A stretch of DNA of 64,000 bases from Sphingomonas aerophila (GCF_014199305.1 NZ_JACIJK010000001.1:248001-312000); one strand, 5' to 3'; numbered from the stretch's first letter, positions 44,594 through 54,285 are shown. Notes: generated from the sequence alone by a model not told the origin. Numbers and translations are program-made.

Positions 44594-44890
44594 TCGCCCC
44601 AAGATGACGGATTGTGGGCCGGCCTGTGGATAACATGCGGGCAATCGGTAGCGTAACCTGCCGCACTCGCCAAGCGGTGGACAAGAGCCGTTCCATCCAC
44701 AGCGCCATTCACAGGGCATGGTTCGATCCACAGGCTGTGGAAAACGGGGATGGCCAGCACTGAATCGCGGCGCTACCGCATGCCCGCTCCGGTCAAGCTG
44801 TTGGCTGAATCGGGATGGCTCGGCAATTCCCGCAAACCGCTGTGCCAATCACAACAACATCCTCTTCAGATTCTTCTTAAAGGTAGAAGG
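44594..44890. other. Putative chromosomal replication origin (oriC)
   Basis: 297 bp between the divergent PPSR and hemE genes. It has one perfect DnaA box TGTGGATAA (44625-44633) and near-matches CCATCCACA (44693-44701), CGATCCACA (44724-44732) and TGTGGAAAA (44736-44744). Three GANTC sites (44762, 44807, 44869) and an AT-richer stretch before hemE (44848-44884) are also present. hemE-adjacent origins are known in Caulobacter and relatives. Gene orientation reverses here on both sides, as expected of an origin. No CtrA-type paired site is seen. Confidence 0.75.
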
Positions 44891-45928
44891 ATGATCGAAC
44901 GCGACACGGCCAAGCCCTTGCTAAGCACGCTGCGGGGCAAGCGGCAGGATGTGCCCCCAATCTGGCTGATGCGTCAGGCGGGACGGTATTTGCCGGAATA
45001 TCGAGCGCTACGGGCGGAGAAGGGTGGTTTCCTTGCGCTCGCGACCGACCCGGAGGCAGCGGCGGAGGTCACCTTGCAGCCGATCCGTCGGTTCGGCTTC
45101 GACGGTGCTATTCTCTTTTCCGACATTCTCATGGTGCCCTGGGCGATGGGGCAGGACCTGACCTTTGGCCCGGGCGAAGGACCGCGACTTGCGCCGGCAC
45201 TGATCGATACCGTGCTGGGAGCCCTGGAAGCCGTGCCTGAGCGCCTCCAGCCGGTTTATGGGACGGTGAGCCGGGTGGCAGCCGCTCTGCCTTCTCAGAC
45301 CAGCTTCCTGGGCTTTGCCGGATCTCCCTGGACCGTGGCGACCTATATGGTCGTGGGGCAGGGGTCCAAGGATCAGGAAGCGACCCGCACGCTCGCCTAT
45401 CGCGACCCAGGCGCATTCGGTGAGATCATCCACGCCATCGCGACGCTGACGGTGGACTATCTGGCCGCGCAGATCGAGGCAGGGGTGGAGGCAGTGCAAC
45501 TGTTCGATAGCTGGGCGGGCAGCCTGTCTCCCGAACAGTTCGAGCGCTGGGTCATCGAACCCAACGCCTTAATTGTTCGCGAGCTGCGGGCCCGCGCGCC
45601 GGGCGTGCCGATTATCGGCTTCCCAAAGGGGGCAGGGGCCAAGCTGCCGGCTTATGCCCAGCTGACGAAAGTCGATGCGGTGGGACTGGACGAGACGGTG
45701 GACCCACGCGTTGCCGATGCCCAGCTACCGTCCGGGCTTCCTGTGCAAGGCAACCTCGACCCGCTCGCATTGCTGGTGGGCGGCGAGGCGCTAGATCGCG
45801 GAATTGACCGCGTGCTGGCGGCATTCCAGGAACGCCCGCACATCTTCAACTTGGGACATGGCATCGGTCAGCACACGCCGATCGCGCACGTCGAACAATT
45901 GTTGGCTCGGGTTCGCGGAGGGCGATGA
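44891..45928 (+). CDS. hemE: Uroporphyrinogen decarboxylase
   Basis: Converts uroporphyrinogen III to coproporphyrinogen III in heme synthesis. 345 residues. The start at 44891 (MIERDTAKPLLSTLRG) follows AGGTAGAAGG and gives the conserved PPIWLMRQAGRYLPEYRALR segment; an upstream in-frame extension runs through the origin region and is rejected. hemJ overlaps its stop by 4 nt. Confidence 0.97.
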   Translation: MIERDTAKPLLSTLRGKRQDVPPIWLMRQAGRYLPEYRALRAEKGGFLALATDPEAAAEVTLQPIRRFGFDGAILFSDILMVPWAMGQDLTFGPGEGPRLAPALIDTVLGALEAVPERLQPVYGTVSRVAAALPSQTSFLGFAGSPWTVATYMVVGQGSKDQEATRTLAYRDPGAFGEIIHAIATLTVDYLAAQIEAGVEAVQLFDSWAGSLSPEQFERWVIEPNALIVRELRARAPGVPIIGFPKGAGAKLPAYAQLTKVDAVGLDETVDPRVADAQLPSGLPVQGNLDPLALLVGGEALDRGIDRVLAAFQERPHIFNLGHGIGQHTPIAHVEQLLARVRGGR

Positions 45929-46374
45929 TGGCGGTGCTCGGCAACGCATACCTTTGGCTGCTCGCGGCCCATATCCTGTTCGTGATATTCTGGATCGCCG
46001 GCATGTTCATGCTGCCGCGCTACCTGGTTTACCACCAGGAGGCGCTGGCCGCCGGGCGCACCGACGAGGCCGCGACGTGGGTGGAGCGTGAGACCAAGCT
46101 TCGTCATATCATCCTCACGCCCGCCATGACGATGGTGTGGCTGCTGGGACTGACTTTAGCGACGGTAGGGCAGCATTGGGGCGAGGGTTGGCTCCATGCC
46201 AAGCTCGCCTTCGTTCTGGCGCTGTCGGGCTATCACGGCTGGGCAGTGAGTTATGCCAAGAAGCTCGCCCGTGGGGAGGCGCGCCTGTCCGGGCGGACGC
46301 TGCGCATGATCAACGAGGTTCCAGCGCTTGCCGCGGTCGCAATCGTGATCCTGGTGGTCGTCAAGCCCTTCTGA
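45925..46374 (+). CDS. hemJ: Protoporphyrinogen oxidase HemJ
   Basis: Inner-membrane heme-synthesis enzyme of the UPF0093 family. 149 residues, about four membrane segments, with AHILFVIFWIAGMFMLPR including the conserved His, and KLRHIILTPAM. The ATGATG start overlaps the hemE stop, so two heme-pathway steps are translationally coupled. 150 bp separate it from rho. Confidence 0.92.
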   Translation: MMAVLGNAYLWLLAAHILFVIFWIAGMFMLPRYLVYHQEALAAGRTDEAATWVERETKLRHIILTPAMTMVWLLGLTLATVGQHWGEGWLHAKLAFVLALSGYHGWAVSYAKKLARGEARLSGRTLRMINEVPALAAVAIVILVVVKPF

Positions 46375-46524
46375 CGCTCTGCTTGACTAAGGAGGCAGCG
46401 TCCCTTACGTCGGATGCCGAGCAGAAGGCCGTCCGGCCTTGCCTGCCTCCACTCCAGCATCGATTACGCATGCCGCTCTGGCGCTGCCCGACGCTTCCGA
46501 TATTCCCGCATCCGGATACTCTCC

Positions 46525-47781
46525 ATGCATCTCAAAGATTTAAAGAAGAAGACGCCCGCCGAGTTGGTTCAGCTCGCCGAGGAAACCGGTGTGGAAGGCG
46601 CGTCGACGCTGCGGAAGCAGGACCTGTTGTTCGGCATTCTGAAGATGCAGGCCGAACAGGGTGACCAGATCATGGGGGAGGGCACCATTGAGGTGTTGCC
46701 CGACGGCTTTGGCTTCCTCCGCAGCCCCCAGGCCAACTATCTGGCCGGCCCGGACGACATCTATGTGTCGCCCAATCAGGTGCGCAAGCACGGGCTGCGA
46801 ACCGGCGACACGGTTGAGGGCGAGATTCGCGGACCCAAGGATGGTGAGCGCTATTTCGCGCTGACGAAGCTCACTACTGTCAATTTCGACGACCCTGATG
46901 CGGTGCGTCACCGCGTCAACTTCGACAACCTTACCCCGCTTTACCCCGAGGAGCGGCTCAAGCTCGAGATCGAAGATCCGACGATCAAGGACAAGACGGG
47001 TCGCGTCCTCGACGTGGTTGCCCCGCTTGGCAAGGGCCAGCGTTGCCTGATCGTGGCGCCCCCGCGGGTCGGCAAGACGATCATGATGCAGAACATCGCC
47101 CGTGCGATCAGCCTCAATCATCCTGAGGTTTATCTGATCGTACTGCTGATCGATGAGCGTCCCGAGGAAGTCACCGACATGCAGCGCACGGTGAACGGCG
47201 AAGTGGTGTCCTCCACGTTCGACGAACCGGCGACACGCCATGTCCAGGTGGCCGAGATGGTGATCGAAAAGGCCAAGCGGCTGGTTGAGCACAAAAAGGA
47301 CGTCGTAATCCTGCTCGACAACATCACCCGCCTGGGCCGGGCCTACAACACGGTAGTTCCATCGTCAGGCAAGGTGCTGACGGGCGGTGTGGATGCCAAC
47401 GCGCTTCAGCGTCCCAAGCGCTTCTTCGGTGCCGCGCGTAACATCGAGGAGGGTGGTTCGCTGACCATCATCTCCACCTCGCTGATCGATACCGGCAGTC
47501 GCATGGACGAGGTGATCTTTGAGGAGTTCAAGGGCACCGGCAACGCGGAAATCGTGCTCGACCGCAAGGTCGCCGACAAGCGCATCTTCCCGGCGATCGA
47601 TGTGGGCAAGTCGGGCACCCGCAAGGAAGAGCTGTTGGTCGAGAAGGCCAAGCTTTCCAAGATGTGGGTCCTGCGCCGGATCCTGATGCAGATGGGGACG
47701 ACCGACGCTGTCGAGTTCCTCCTCGACAAGATGAAGGACTCCAAGACCAACGAGCAGTTCTTCGACTCTATGAACCAGTAG
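46525..47781 (+). CDS. rho: Transcription termination factor Rho
   Basis: Hexameric RNA-dependent ATPase that terminates transcription. 418 residues, with the RNA-binding cold-shock-type domain ([18 protein letters not shown]), the P-loop APPRVGKT (about 178-185), and the secondary site at [11 protein letters not shown]. Start at 46525 gives [15 protein letters not shown], the family N-terminus. Confidence 0.97.
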   Translation: MHLKDLKKKTPAELVQLAEETGVEGASTLRKQDLLFGILKMQAEQGDQIMGEGTIEVLPDGFGFLRSPQANYLAGPDDIYVSPNQVRKHGLRTGDTVEGEIRGPKDGERYFALTKLTTVNFDDPDAVRHRVNFDNLTPLYPEERLKLEIEDPTIKDKTGRVLDVVAPLGKGQRCLIVAPPRVGKTIMMQNIARAISLNHPEVYLIVLLIDERPEEVTDMQRTVNGEVVSSTFDEPATRHVQVAEMVIEKAKRLVEHKKDVVILLDNITRLGRAYNTVVPSSGKVLTGGVDANALQRPKRFFGAARNIEEGGSLTIISTSLIDTGSRMDEVIFEEFKGTGNAEIVLDRKVADKRIFPAIDVGKSGTRKEELLVEKAKLSKMWVLRRILMQMGTTDAVEFLLDKMKDSKTNEQFFDSMNQ

Positions 47782-47826
47782 GCTGTGGGCGCACCGCGGT
47801 CTCCGCCGTGTCGGACCCGAATGACG

Positions 47827-47853
47827 GGCGCGGGCTTTGCCCGCGCCTTTTTT
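47827..47853 (+). terminator. Intrinsic terminator after rho
   Basis: Perfect 9-bp GC stem GGCGCGGGC (47827-47835) and GCCCGCGCC (47839-47847) around a TTT loop, followed by six T's (47848-47853). It is the clearest Rho-independent terminator in the window. Confidence 0.9.
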
Positions 47854-47869
47854 GTAGTAGGGCGGTCAT

Positions 47870-48577
47870 ATGCTTCTGCCCTTTCTTTCCGCCGCTGCCG
47901 CTCACGGTCCGGGTACGCCCGCTGATATCTGGCACAACATCGTCACCGACTTTTCCAACCTGACCGAACCGGCTGCGCTGGCCGCCTTTGGGTCGGTGCT
48001 GGTCATCGACCTGGTGCTTGCGGGGGATAACGCGATCGTTGTCGGTGCACTTGCCGCGGGCCTGCCGTCAGAACAGCGCCGCAAGGTTATCCTGATCGGT
48101 ATCGGAGCCGCGCTGGTGCTCCGCATCCTGTTCGCGCTCATCGCAACCTGGTTGATGGGCATCGTCGGGCTGATCTTCGCGGGCGGGCTGCTCCTGTTGT
48201 GGGTAAGCTGGAAGTTCTGGCGTGAGATCCGGAGCTCCGGTCATCATGCGGAGAACGTGCAGTCGGGCGTGACAGCTGTGCGGAGCTTTGCAGCCGCCGC
48301 CTGGGCGGTAGCGGTCGCTGACGTATCCATGAGCCTCGATAACGTGCTGGCCGTCGCCGGGGCCGCGCGCGAACATCCCGGTATCCTGGTGGTTGGTTTG
48401 TTGTTGTCAGTCGCGTTGATGGGCCTTGCTGCCAATCTGATTGCCAACATCATCGATCGGTACCGCTGGATCGCGTATATCGGTCTTGCGGTCATCATCT
48501 TTGTCGCATTCCGCATGATCCATGAGGGCTGGGCGGGAACCGACGACACTGCCGGCCTGATCAGCCTGTTCGCCTGA
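47870..48577 (+). CDS. TerC family integral membrane protein
   Basis: YjbE/YkoY-type membrane protein, a family linked to metal (manganese) export during protein secretion in some bacteria. 235 residues, about seven helices, with signature acidic sites in VLAGDNAIVVG and SMSLDNVLAVAGAA. It has its own promoter region after the rho terminator and is 14 bp before the DUF6489 gene. Confidence 0.92.
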   Translation: MLLPFLSAAAAHGPGTPADIWHNIVTDFSNLTEPAALAAFGSVLVIDLVLAGDNAIVVGALAAGLPSEQRRKVILIGIGAALVLRILFALIATWLMGIVGLIFAGGLLLLWVSWKFWREIRSSGHHAENVQSGVTAVRSFAAAAWAVAVADVSMSLDNVLAVAGAAREHPGILVVGLLLSVALMGLAANLIANIIDRYRWIAYIGLAVIIFVAFRMIHEGWAGTDDTAGLISLFA

Positions 48578-48591
48578 AGGAAGGAGTCGCC

Positions 48592-48828
48592 ATGAAGGTC
48601 AATGTTGAGATCGAGTGCACTCCGGAGGAGGCCCGGCGAGCGGTCGGACTTCCCGACCTGACGCCGATCCATGACCGCTATATTTCCATGCTTCTGGAGG
48701 CGATGTCAGGAGGTTTGAAGCCCGAGACGATCGAGCAGATGACAAAGGGCTGGGGACCCATGAATGAAGCTGGTCTGGCCATCTGGCGGCGACTGGTCGA
48801 AACGGGACTAGGCAAGCCGGGCAGCTGA
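48592..48828 (+). CDS. DUF6489 family protein, 78 aa
   Basis: Small soluble acidic protein beginning MKVNVEIECTPEEARRAVGL, with a central helical region. It has a strong ribosome site (AAGGAAGGAG). The gene lies between terC and mnmE. The function is unknown; I recognise the family as sphingomonad-typical, without certainty. Confidence 0.8.
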   Translation: MKVNVEIECTPEEARRAVGLPDLTPIHDRYISMLLEAMSGGLKPETIEQMTKGWGPMNEAGLAIWRRLVETGLGKPGS

Positions 48829-48833
48829 CACGC

Positions 48834-50114
48834 GTGGCCGACACGATCTTCGCGACTTCTAGCGGACGCCCCCCGGCGGCGATCGCGATCATCAGGATAA
48901 GCGGTGCTGGCGCCTTTGACGCAGCATCGCGAATGGCAGGCAAGTTGCCCCCACCCCGCCGCGCTGGCCTGCGCCAGTTGCGCCATGATGGGGTGTTGCT
49001 CGATGAAGCGCTGGTGCTGGCGTTTCCCGGACCGGCGAGCGCTACGGGCGAAGATTTGGTGGAGCTTCATTGTCATGGCGGCCGGGCCGTTGTCGCGGCA
49101 GTGGAACGAAGCCTCTCCGCCCAATCGGGGCTCAGACTAGCCAACGCAGGCGAGTTCACCCGTCGGGCGCTGATCAATGGCCGCATCGATTTGGCGGAGG
49201 CCGAGGGCTTGGCCGACCTGCTCGCGGCGGAAACAGAGGCACAGCGGGTCGCCGCCATGAGCGCCGCCGAGGGACGCGTGAGCCGCGCGATTCAAGGCTG
49301 GATCGATCGGGTTGCGATGCTCGCCGCGCAGGTGGAAGCGGCGCTCGACTTTGCAGATGAGGACGATGTCGAGGATGACCCTGCTGCGATGGGTCAGGTC
49401 CGCTCGGGCATGCAACTACTTTCCGACGATATCGAAGCCGTACTCGCCCAGCCGCCCGTGGACCGGCTTCGCGACGGCATCCGGGTCGTGCTGGCTGGGC
49501 CGCCGAACAGTGGTAAGTCGACGCTGTTGAACCGCCTGGTGGAACGAGAAGCGGCGATTGTCTCACCGATCTCCGGGACCACTCGGGACCGTATCGAGGT
49601 CGCGGTGGCACATGCTGGACTACCATTCCTTCTCACCGATACCGCCGGGTTGGCGGGTGCAACCGCCGACCCGATCGAACGGATTGGCATCGCTCGCGCG
49701 CACCGAGCGATAGAAGAAGCTGACCTGCTTCTGTGGTTGGGGGACGAAACGCCTCCCCGGCGCGATGCGATCTGGCTCCACGCGCGGTCCGATGCCGTCG
49801 GTCGGGACCACGTGCCAGCCGGTCCCATGCTGGCCGTTGCTGCTGATCATCCCACGACCATCGCAGCCCTGTGGAAGCTTCTCACATCGAGGGCGCAGGA
49901 TCTTGTACCAAGGGTCGATCACCTCGCGCTAGGGACCACGCAGCGTAGGCAGTGTCATACCGCTGCTCTCGCCCTTGCAGAACCTTGGGCAGACCTGCTG
50001 ATAGGCGCCGAGCACCTACGCGTGGCGCATAGCGCTCTCGCCGCGATCCTGGGTCTAAATTCAACCGAGCACATGCTGGACACTCTGTTTGGGCGTTTTT
50101 GCATCGGGAAGTAG
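48834..50114 (+). CDS. mnmE: tRNA modification GTPase MnmE
   Basis: With MnmG, installs (carboxymethyl)aminomethyl groups at U34 of several tRNAs. 426 residues starting with GTG (VADTIFATSS). The N-terminal tetrahydrofolate-binding domain, the G domain with AGPPNSGKST (about 221-230) and SGTTRD, and the C-terminal catalytic CIGK (Cys423) are all present. A parS site begins at the base after its stop codon. Confidence 0.96.
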   Translation: MADTIFATSSGRPPAAIAIIRISGAGAFDAASRMAGKLPPPRRAGLRQLRHDGVLLDEALVLAFPGPASATGEDLVELHCHGGRAVVAAVERSLSAQSGLRLANAGEFTRRALINGRIDLAEAEGLADLLAAETEAQRVAAMSAAEGRVSRAIQGWIDRVAMLAAQVEAALDFADEDDVEDDPAAMGQVRSGMQLLSDDIEAVLAQPPVDRLRDGIRVVLAGPPNSGKSTLLNRLVEREAAIVSPISGTTRDRIEVAVAHAGLPFLLTDTAGLAGATADPIERIGIARAHRAIEEADLLLWLGDETPPRRDAIWLHARSDAVGRDHVPAGPMLAVAADHPTTIAALWKLLTSRAQDLVPRVDHLALGTTQRRQCHTAALALAEPWADLLIGAEHLRVAHSALAAILGLNSTEHMLDTLFGRFCIGK

Positions 50115-50130
50115 TGTTCCACGTGGAACA
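50115..50130. promoter_or_regulatory. parS centromere-like site, copy 2
   Basis: TGTTCCACGTGGAACA, identical to the copies at 29612 and 52542. It directly abuts the mnmE stop codon and lies 38 bp before mnmG. ParB loading site by family knowledge. Confidence 0.93.
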
Positions 50131-50168
50131 GCTTTGACGGGCGGCACGGGCTGACCTAGCGGGTGCTC

Positions 50169-52004
50169 ATGTTCGACGTGATTGTAATCGGGGCAGGGCA
50201 CGCGGGAACAGAGGCCGCTGCTGCTGCCGCTCGCTGTGGCGCCTCGGTTGCGCTCATCACCTTCGACAAGCGCCAGATTGGGGCCATGTCGTGCAACCCG
50301 GCCATCGGTGGTCTGGGGAAGGGCCACATTGTACGGGAAATAGACGCGTTCGATGGCCTGATGGCTCGCGCCGCCGATGTGGCGGCCATCCACTACCGCA
50401 TGCTAAATCGTAGCAAGGGTGCTGCCGTTCGGGGGCCGCGGGTCCAGGCAGATCGCCGGCGTTACGCAACCGCAATTCAGGAGATGCTGACGCTTCTGCC
50501 AACCCTTACCGTGATCGAGGGAGAGGTCGATCAGCTTTCGATCGCGAACGGTCGGGTTACAGGTGTGGCATTGAACGACGGTTCATACATCCCGGCACTC
50601 ACTGTTGTGCTGGCCAGTGGTACCTTCCTCGGCGCCAAACTGTACCGGGGCGCCTCAAGCGAGGCTGGTGGGCGGATCGGGGAACTTGCCGCGACCAGAC
50701 TTGCCGACCAGCTACGTGCGCTCGACTTGCCGATGGCTCGACTTAAGACGGGCACTCCGCCGCGCCTAGACGGACGGACAGTCGACTGGGCGCGCCTGGA
50801 GCGGCAGCCGAGCGATGCTGAGCCGTGGACAATGTCGCCCATGACTCGTCAGCGAGTGCTGCCCCAGGTCGCCTGTGCGGTCACACGCACCAACGAGGGC
50901 ACCCATAGGATTGTGCGCGACAACCTTGGTCAGTCGCCGATGTTCACCGGTGCGATTGAGGCTCGCGGTCCGCGCTACTGTCCATCATTCGAGGACAAGG
51001 TCATCCGCTTTGGCGACCGGGACGGCCATCAGCTATTCCTTGAACCCGAAGGGTTGGACAATCATCTCGTCTACCCGAATGGCCTGTCCACCTCACTGCC
51101 GACCGTCGTGCAGGAGCAAATTGTGCGCTCTATCGATGGTCTCGAACGCGCTGAGATCGTCGTGCCCGGTTATGCTGTTGAGTACGACCACGTTGACCCG
51201 CGCGCTCTCAAACCTACGCTGGAGATGGCTCACTTTCCTGGCCTATACTTGGCAGGGCAGATCAATGGCACCACCGGTTACGAGGAAGCGGGCGGTCAGG
51301 GGTTGGTTGCCGGCCTTAATGCGGCTGCCGGGGCTTTGGGTCGCGCTCCAGTGCTGCTGGACCGTGCGACCAGCTACATTGGCGTCATGATCGACGACCT
51401 GACATTGCAGGGTGTCAGTGAACCTTATCGGATGCTGACGGCCCGCGCCGAGTACCGTCTCGCCCTGCGCGCAGACAATGCGGAGGAGCGCCTCGGCGGC
51501 CTCGCAGACGCCGCGAACTGCCTGACTGAGGAGCGGGCAGTCCATCAGGCAGAACGTCGTCATACCATCGCCCGGTTGAACGAGGCTCTTTCCGAAACGC
51601 GAACGGCTCATGAAATGAGTGGGCTGGGCGTCGCCGCCAGTGCCGACGGCAGCCGTCGCACCTTGGCTGAATGGCTTGCGCGGGACGGGGTGGACCTTGC
51701 GACCGTCGCGCCCGAACTCGCTCGGAGCTACCCTGCTGCAGTCGTCGACACTGTTATCCAGGATGCGCGCTACGCGCCGTACCTGACGCGGCAAGCGGAG
51801 GAAGTTGCCAGAATGCGTGTGGACGAGGCTATAAGCCTCTCCGAGCATCTCGATTACGCGAATATCCCTGGTTTGTCGGCCGAGATGATCGAACGTTTGT
51901 GTCGCGCTGCGCCGCCTTCGCTTGGAGCTGCCGCTCGAGTGCAAGGTATAACGCCCGCCGCCCTTTCCGCCATTCTTCTGCATGTCCGGCGACGAGCGGC
52001 ATGA
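50169..52004 (+). CDS. mnmG: tRNA uridine modification FAD enzyme MnmG
   Basis: FAD/NADH partner of MnmE. 611 residues from the ATG at 50169 ([17 protein letters not shown], with the Rossmann motif at the N-terminus); a GTG six bases upstream is less likely. Conserved [17 protein letters not shown] and the C-terminal VPGLS region (IPGLSAEM) are present. rsmG overlaps its stop by ATGA. Confidence 0.96.
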   Translation: MFDVIVIGAGHAGTEAAAAAARCGASVALITFDKRQIGAMSCNPAIGGLGKGHIVREIDAFDGLMARAADVAAIHYRMLNRSKGAAVRGPRVQADRRRYATAIQEMLTLLPTLTVIEGEVDQLSIANGRVTGVALNDGSYIPALTVVLASGTFLGAKLYRGASSEAGGRIGELAATRLADQLRALDLPMARLKTGTPPRLDGRTVDWARLERQPSDAEPWTMSPMTRQRVLPQVACAVTRTNEGTHRIVRDNLGQSPMFTGAIEARGPRYCPSFEDKVIRFGDRDGHQLFLEPEGLDNHLVYPNGLSTSLPTVVQEQIVRSIDGLERAEIVVPGYAVEYDHVDPRALKPTLEMAHFPGLYLAGQINGTTGYEEAGGQGLVAGLNAAAGALGRAPVLLDRATSYIGVMIDDLTLQGVSEPYRMLTARAEYRLALRADNAEERLGGLADAANCLTEERAVHQAERRHTIARLNEALSETRTAHEMSGLGVAASADGSRRTLAEWLARDGVDLATVAPELARSYPAAVVDTVIQDARYAPYLTRQAEEVARMRVDEAISLSEHLDYANIPGLSAEMIERLCRAAPPSLGAAARVQGITPAALSAILLHVRRRAA

Positions 52005-52615
52005 CTGAAGAGGAGGCGGTCGCCCTTATCGAGGATCAGTTCGGGTCAACGGTGCGGGACAAGATCGGTCACTTTCTCAAATTGGTGGCCGATGAGAACG
52101 AACGTCAGAACTTAGTTTCGGCATCGACGCTACCCCAGCTGTGGACGCGCCACGCGCTCGACTCTGTGCAGCTTGTCAGGCGAGCGGAAGGCCGACCCGG
52201 TCTTTGGATCGACATAGGGTCAGGTGGTGGCTTTCCAGGCATCCCTGTCGCGATAGCTCGTGAAGACGCGATGCTTCTTGTCGAACCGAGGCGAAAACGA
52301 GCCGACTTCCTGAGCCACGCGGCTGAGACTCTCGGATTGTCACAGCGCGTGCGTGTCAAACAGGCTAAGATGGAGAAAGTCGTCGAAAGCGGGACAATTC
52401 TGTCTGCTCGTGCGGTCAGCGGGATTGAGCCATTGTTCGAGATGGCGCATCAGTGTGCATCGGCAGCAACAAGGTGGCTGCTTCCGCGTGGGCGGATCGC
52501 GTCCGAGGAGATCGACGACTTGCGACAGCGGTGGAAATTTCTGTTCCACGTGGAACAGAGCGACGTGAGCCCGGACTCACAAATAGCCATTTTCGATGGG
52601 GTGAAGCGACTGTGA
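52001..52615 (+). CDS. rsmG: 16S rRNA (guanine(527)-N7)-methyltransferase
   Basis: Methylates G527 of 16S rRNA; loss gives low-level streptomycin resistance in other bacteria. 204 residues with the SAM motif [13 protein letters not shown] parS site lies within its last 25 codons and encodes residues 181-186, LFHVEQ. parA starts with GTGA overlapping its stop. Confidence 0.95.
   Translation: MTEEEAVALIEDQFGSTVRDKIGHFLKLVADENERQNLVSASTLPQLWTRHALDSVQLVRRAEGRPGLWIDIGSGGGFPGIPVAIAREDAMLLVEPRRKRADFLSHAAETLGLSQRVRVKQAKMEKVVESGTILSARAVSGIEPLFEMAHQCASAATRWLLPRGRIASEEIDDLRQRWKFLFHVEQSDVSPDSQIAIFDGVKRL
52542..52557. promoter_or_regulatory. parS centromere-like site, copy 3, inside rsmG
   Basis: TGTTCCACGTGGAACA within the rsmG coding region, read as part of LFHVEQ, 55 bp before the parA start. 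Identical to the copies at 29612 and 50115. Confidence 0.93.
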
Positions 52616-53394
52616 CGATCATCGCCGTCGCGAACCAGAAGGGCGGGGTAGGCAAGACCACCTCGGCCATCAACGTCTCCACCGCTCTGGCGGCAACGGG
52701 GTTGCGCGTTCTTTTGATCGATCTCGATCCTCAGGGGAATGCATCAACAGGACTCGGTGTTGCTCCCGCTGCACGAGAGCGGTCCAGCTATGACCTGCTG
52801 ATGGGCAACGCGACGGTGGATCAGGTTGCGATGAAGACGCGGGTTCCTCACCTGGAGCTCGCCCCCGCTACCGTCGATCTGTCCGGTGCTGAAATAGAGC
52901 TCGTCGAGTTTGATCATCGCACCCACCGGCTCGCTCATGCGCTTCAGGCGTCGCGGCGAACGTGGGACGTAATCCTGATCGACTGCCCCCCGTCGCTTGG
53001 CCTGTTGACGATCAACGCGATGGTGGCGTCCGACTCCTTGCTGGTTCCGTTGCAGTGCGAGTTCTTCGCGCTTGAAGGTCTCTCCCAGCTACTCAACACA
53101 GTTGAGCGCATCCGGGGGCGGTTCAATCCTAGTCTGTCGATCGTCGGTGTTGCCCTGACGATGTACGACCGCCGCAACCGCCTGACCGAGCAGGTCGCGG
53201 CCGACGTCCGTGCCGTGTTAGGGCGCGTGGTGTTCGACACCGTCGTACCTCGGAATGTGCGATTGTCAGAAGCGCCGAGCCACGGCTTGCCGGCGCTTAT
53301 TTACGATCACCGCTGCTCGGGATCCGAGGCATATATCGCACTCGCCCGTGAGCTTATTCAGCGACTACCACCCGCAGCGACCAAGGCAGCATGA
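52612..53394 (+). CDS. parA: Chromosome partitioning ATPase ParA
   Basis: Deviant Walker ATPase that moves the ParB-parS complex and segregates origins. 260 residues from the GTG at 52612, with the Walker A KGGVGKTT (10-17) and DLDPQGNASTGLG. Switch motif DCPPSLGLLT is present. Translationally coupled to rsmG (GTGA) and to parB (ATGA). Confidence 0.97.
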   Translation: MTIIAVANQKGGVGKTTSAINVSTALAATGLRVLLIDLDPQGNASTGLGVAPAARERSSYDLLMGNATVDQVAMKTRVPHLELAPATVDLSGAEIELVEFDHRTHRLAHALQASRRTWDVILIDCPPSLGLLTINAMVASDSLLVPLQCEFFALEGLSQLLNTVERIRGRFNPSLSIVGVALTMYDRRNRLTEQVAADVRAVLGRVVFDTVVPRNVRLSEAPSHGLPALIYDHRCSGSEAYIALARELIQRLPPAATKAA

Positions 53395-54278
53395 GCGACG
53401 CGCGCAAATCACGATCGGGACTAGGACGCGGGCTGAGTGCATTGCTGGGTGACATTGCCCAGGAAGCGCCCATCACTGGCGCGCGCGACATTCCTGGTCT
53501 TCAGACACTGCCGACCAGTTCTCTCGTCCCTCATCCCGGCCAGCCCCGCCGGACTTTTGATGAGGCGGCGCTCAACGAACTCGCTGAGTCGATAGCTTCG
53601 CGTGGTTTGATCCAGCCCATCGTTGTCCGTCCTCATGGGCGCGAATATCAGATCGTCGCCGGTGAGCGCCGCTGGCGGGCAGCGCAGCGCGCGCGGCTGC
53701 ACGAAGTGCCGGTTGTCATTCGCCAGTTGGATGATGCCGAGACGCTTGAAATCGCGCTCGTCGAGAACATCCAGCGGCAAGACCTGAATGCGATCGAAGA
53801 GGCAAAGGCTTTCCAGCGGCTGGCCGACGATTACGGCCACACCCAGGAGGTGCTCGCAAAGATCGTCCACAAGTCTCGCAGCCATGTTGCGAACCTGTTG
53901 CGCCTCCTTGAATTGCCCGACGAAGTTCAGGCACGAGTGGTCGATGGCGCGCTCAGCATGGGACATGCTCGTGCCCTGATCGGGGCGCCGAATGTCGACC
54001 AGCTCGCGGAGCAGGTCATCGCGCGCGGCCTGTCCGTTCGGGAGACTGAAAAACTAGCGCGTGAGCGCAAGGGAGGAACGGGCGGCGGGTCGCGCCAGTA
54101 CAATAATCCGCGCGTCCCCGACGCGGATCTGGCTGCCCTGGAACAGCAGCTTAGCGACCTGCTTGGGCTCTCTGTTCGCATCCAGCACGGCGATACTGGC
54201 GGGACCCTGACTCTTGCCTACGCAACGCTGGATCAGCTCGACATGGTGTGCCAGCGGCTTACCGGCGAGGCGATCTGA
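53391..54278 (+). CDS. parB: Chromosome partitioning protein ParB
   Basis: CTP-dependent DNA clamp that loads at parS. 295 residues: an N-terminal ParA-interacting stretch (RSGLGRGLSALLGD), the CTPase motif GERRWRAAQ (91-99), ENIQRQDLNAIEEA, the parS-binding helix-turn-helix (about 150-190), and a C-terminal dimerisation domain. Three candidate sites are in this window. Confidence 0.97.
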   Translation: MSDARKSRSGLGRGLSALLGDIAQEAPITGARDIPGLQTLPTSSLVPHPGQPRRTFDEAALNELAESIASRGLIQPIVVRPHGREYQIVAGERRWRAAQRARLHEVPVVIRQLDDAETLEIALVENIQRQDLNAIEEAKAFQRLADDYGHTQEVLAKIVHKSRSHVANLLRLLELPDEVQARVVDGALSMGHARALIGAPNVDQLAEQVIARGLSVRETEKLARERKGGTGGGSRQYNNPRVPDADLAALEQQLSDLLGLSVRIQHGDTGGTLTLAYATLDQLDMVCQRLTGEAI

Positions 54279-54285
54279 CCGACGT

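Noticed and set aside
44866..44880. A CtrA-type TTAA-N7-TTAA site in the putative origin
   Set aside because: Only one TTAA is present (44877-44880); the position of the partner half-site reads TCAG.
44750..44890. An upstream start for hemE at 44750
   Set aside because: It would run through the DnaA-box-rich gap, has no family similarity in its first 47 residues, and the ATG at 44891 has a strong ribosome site.
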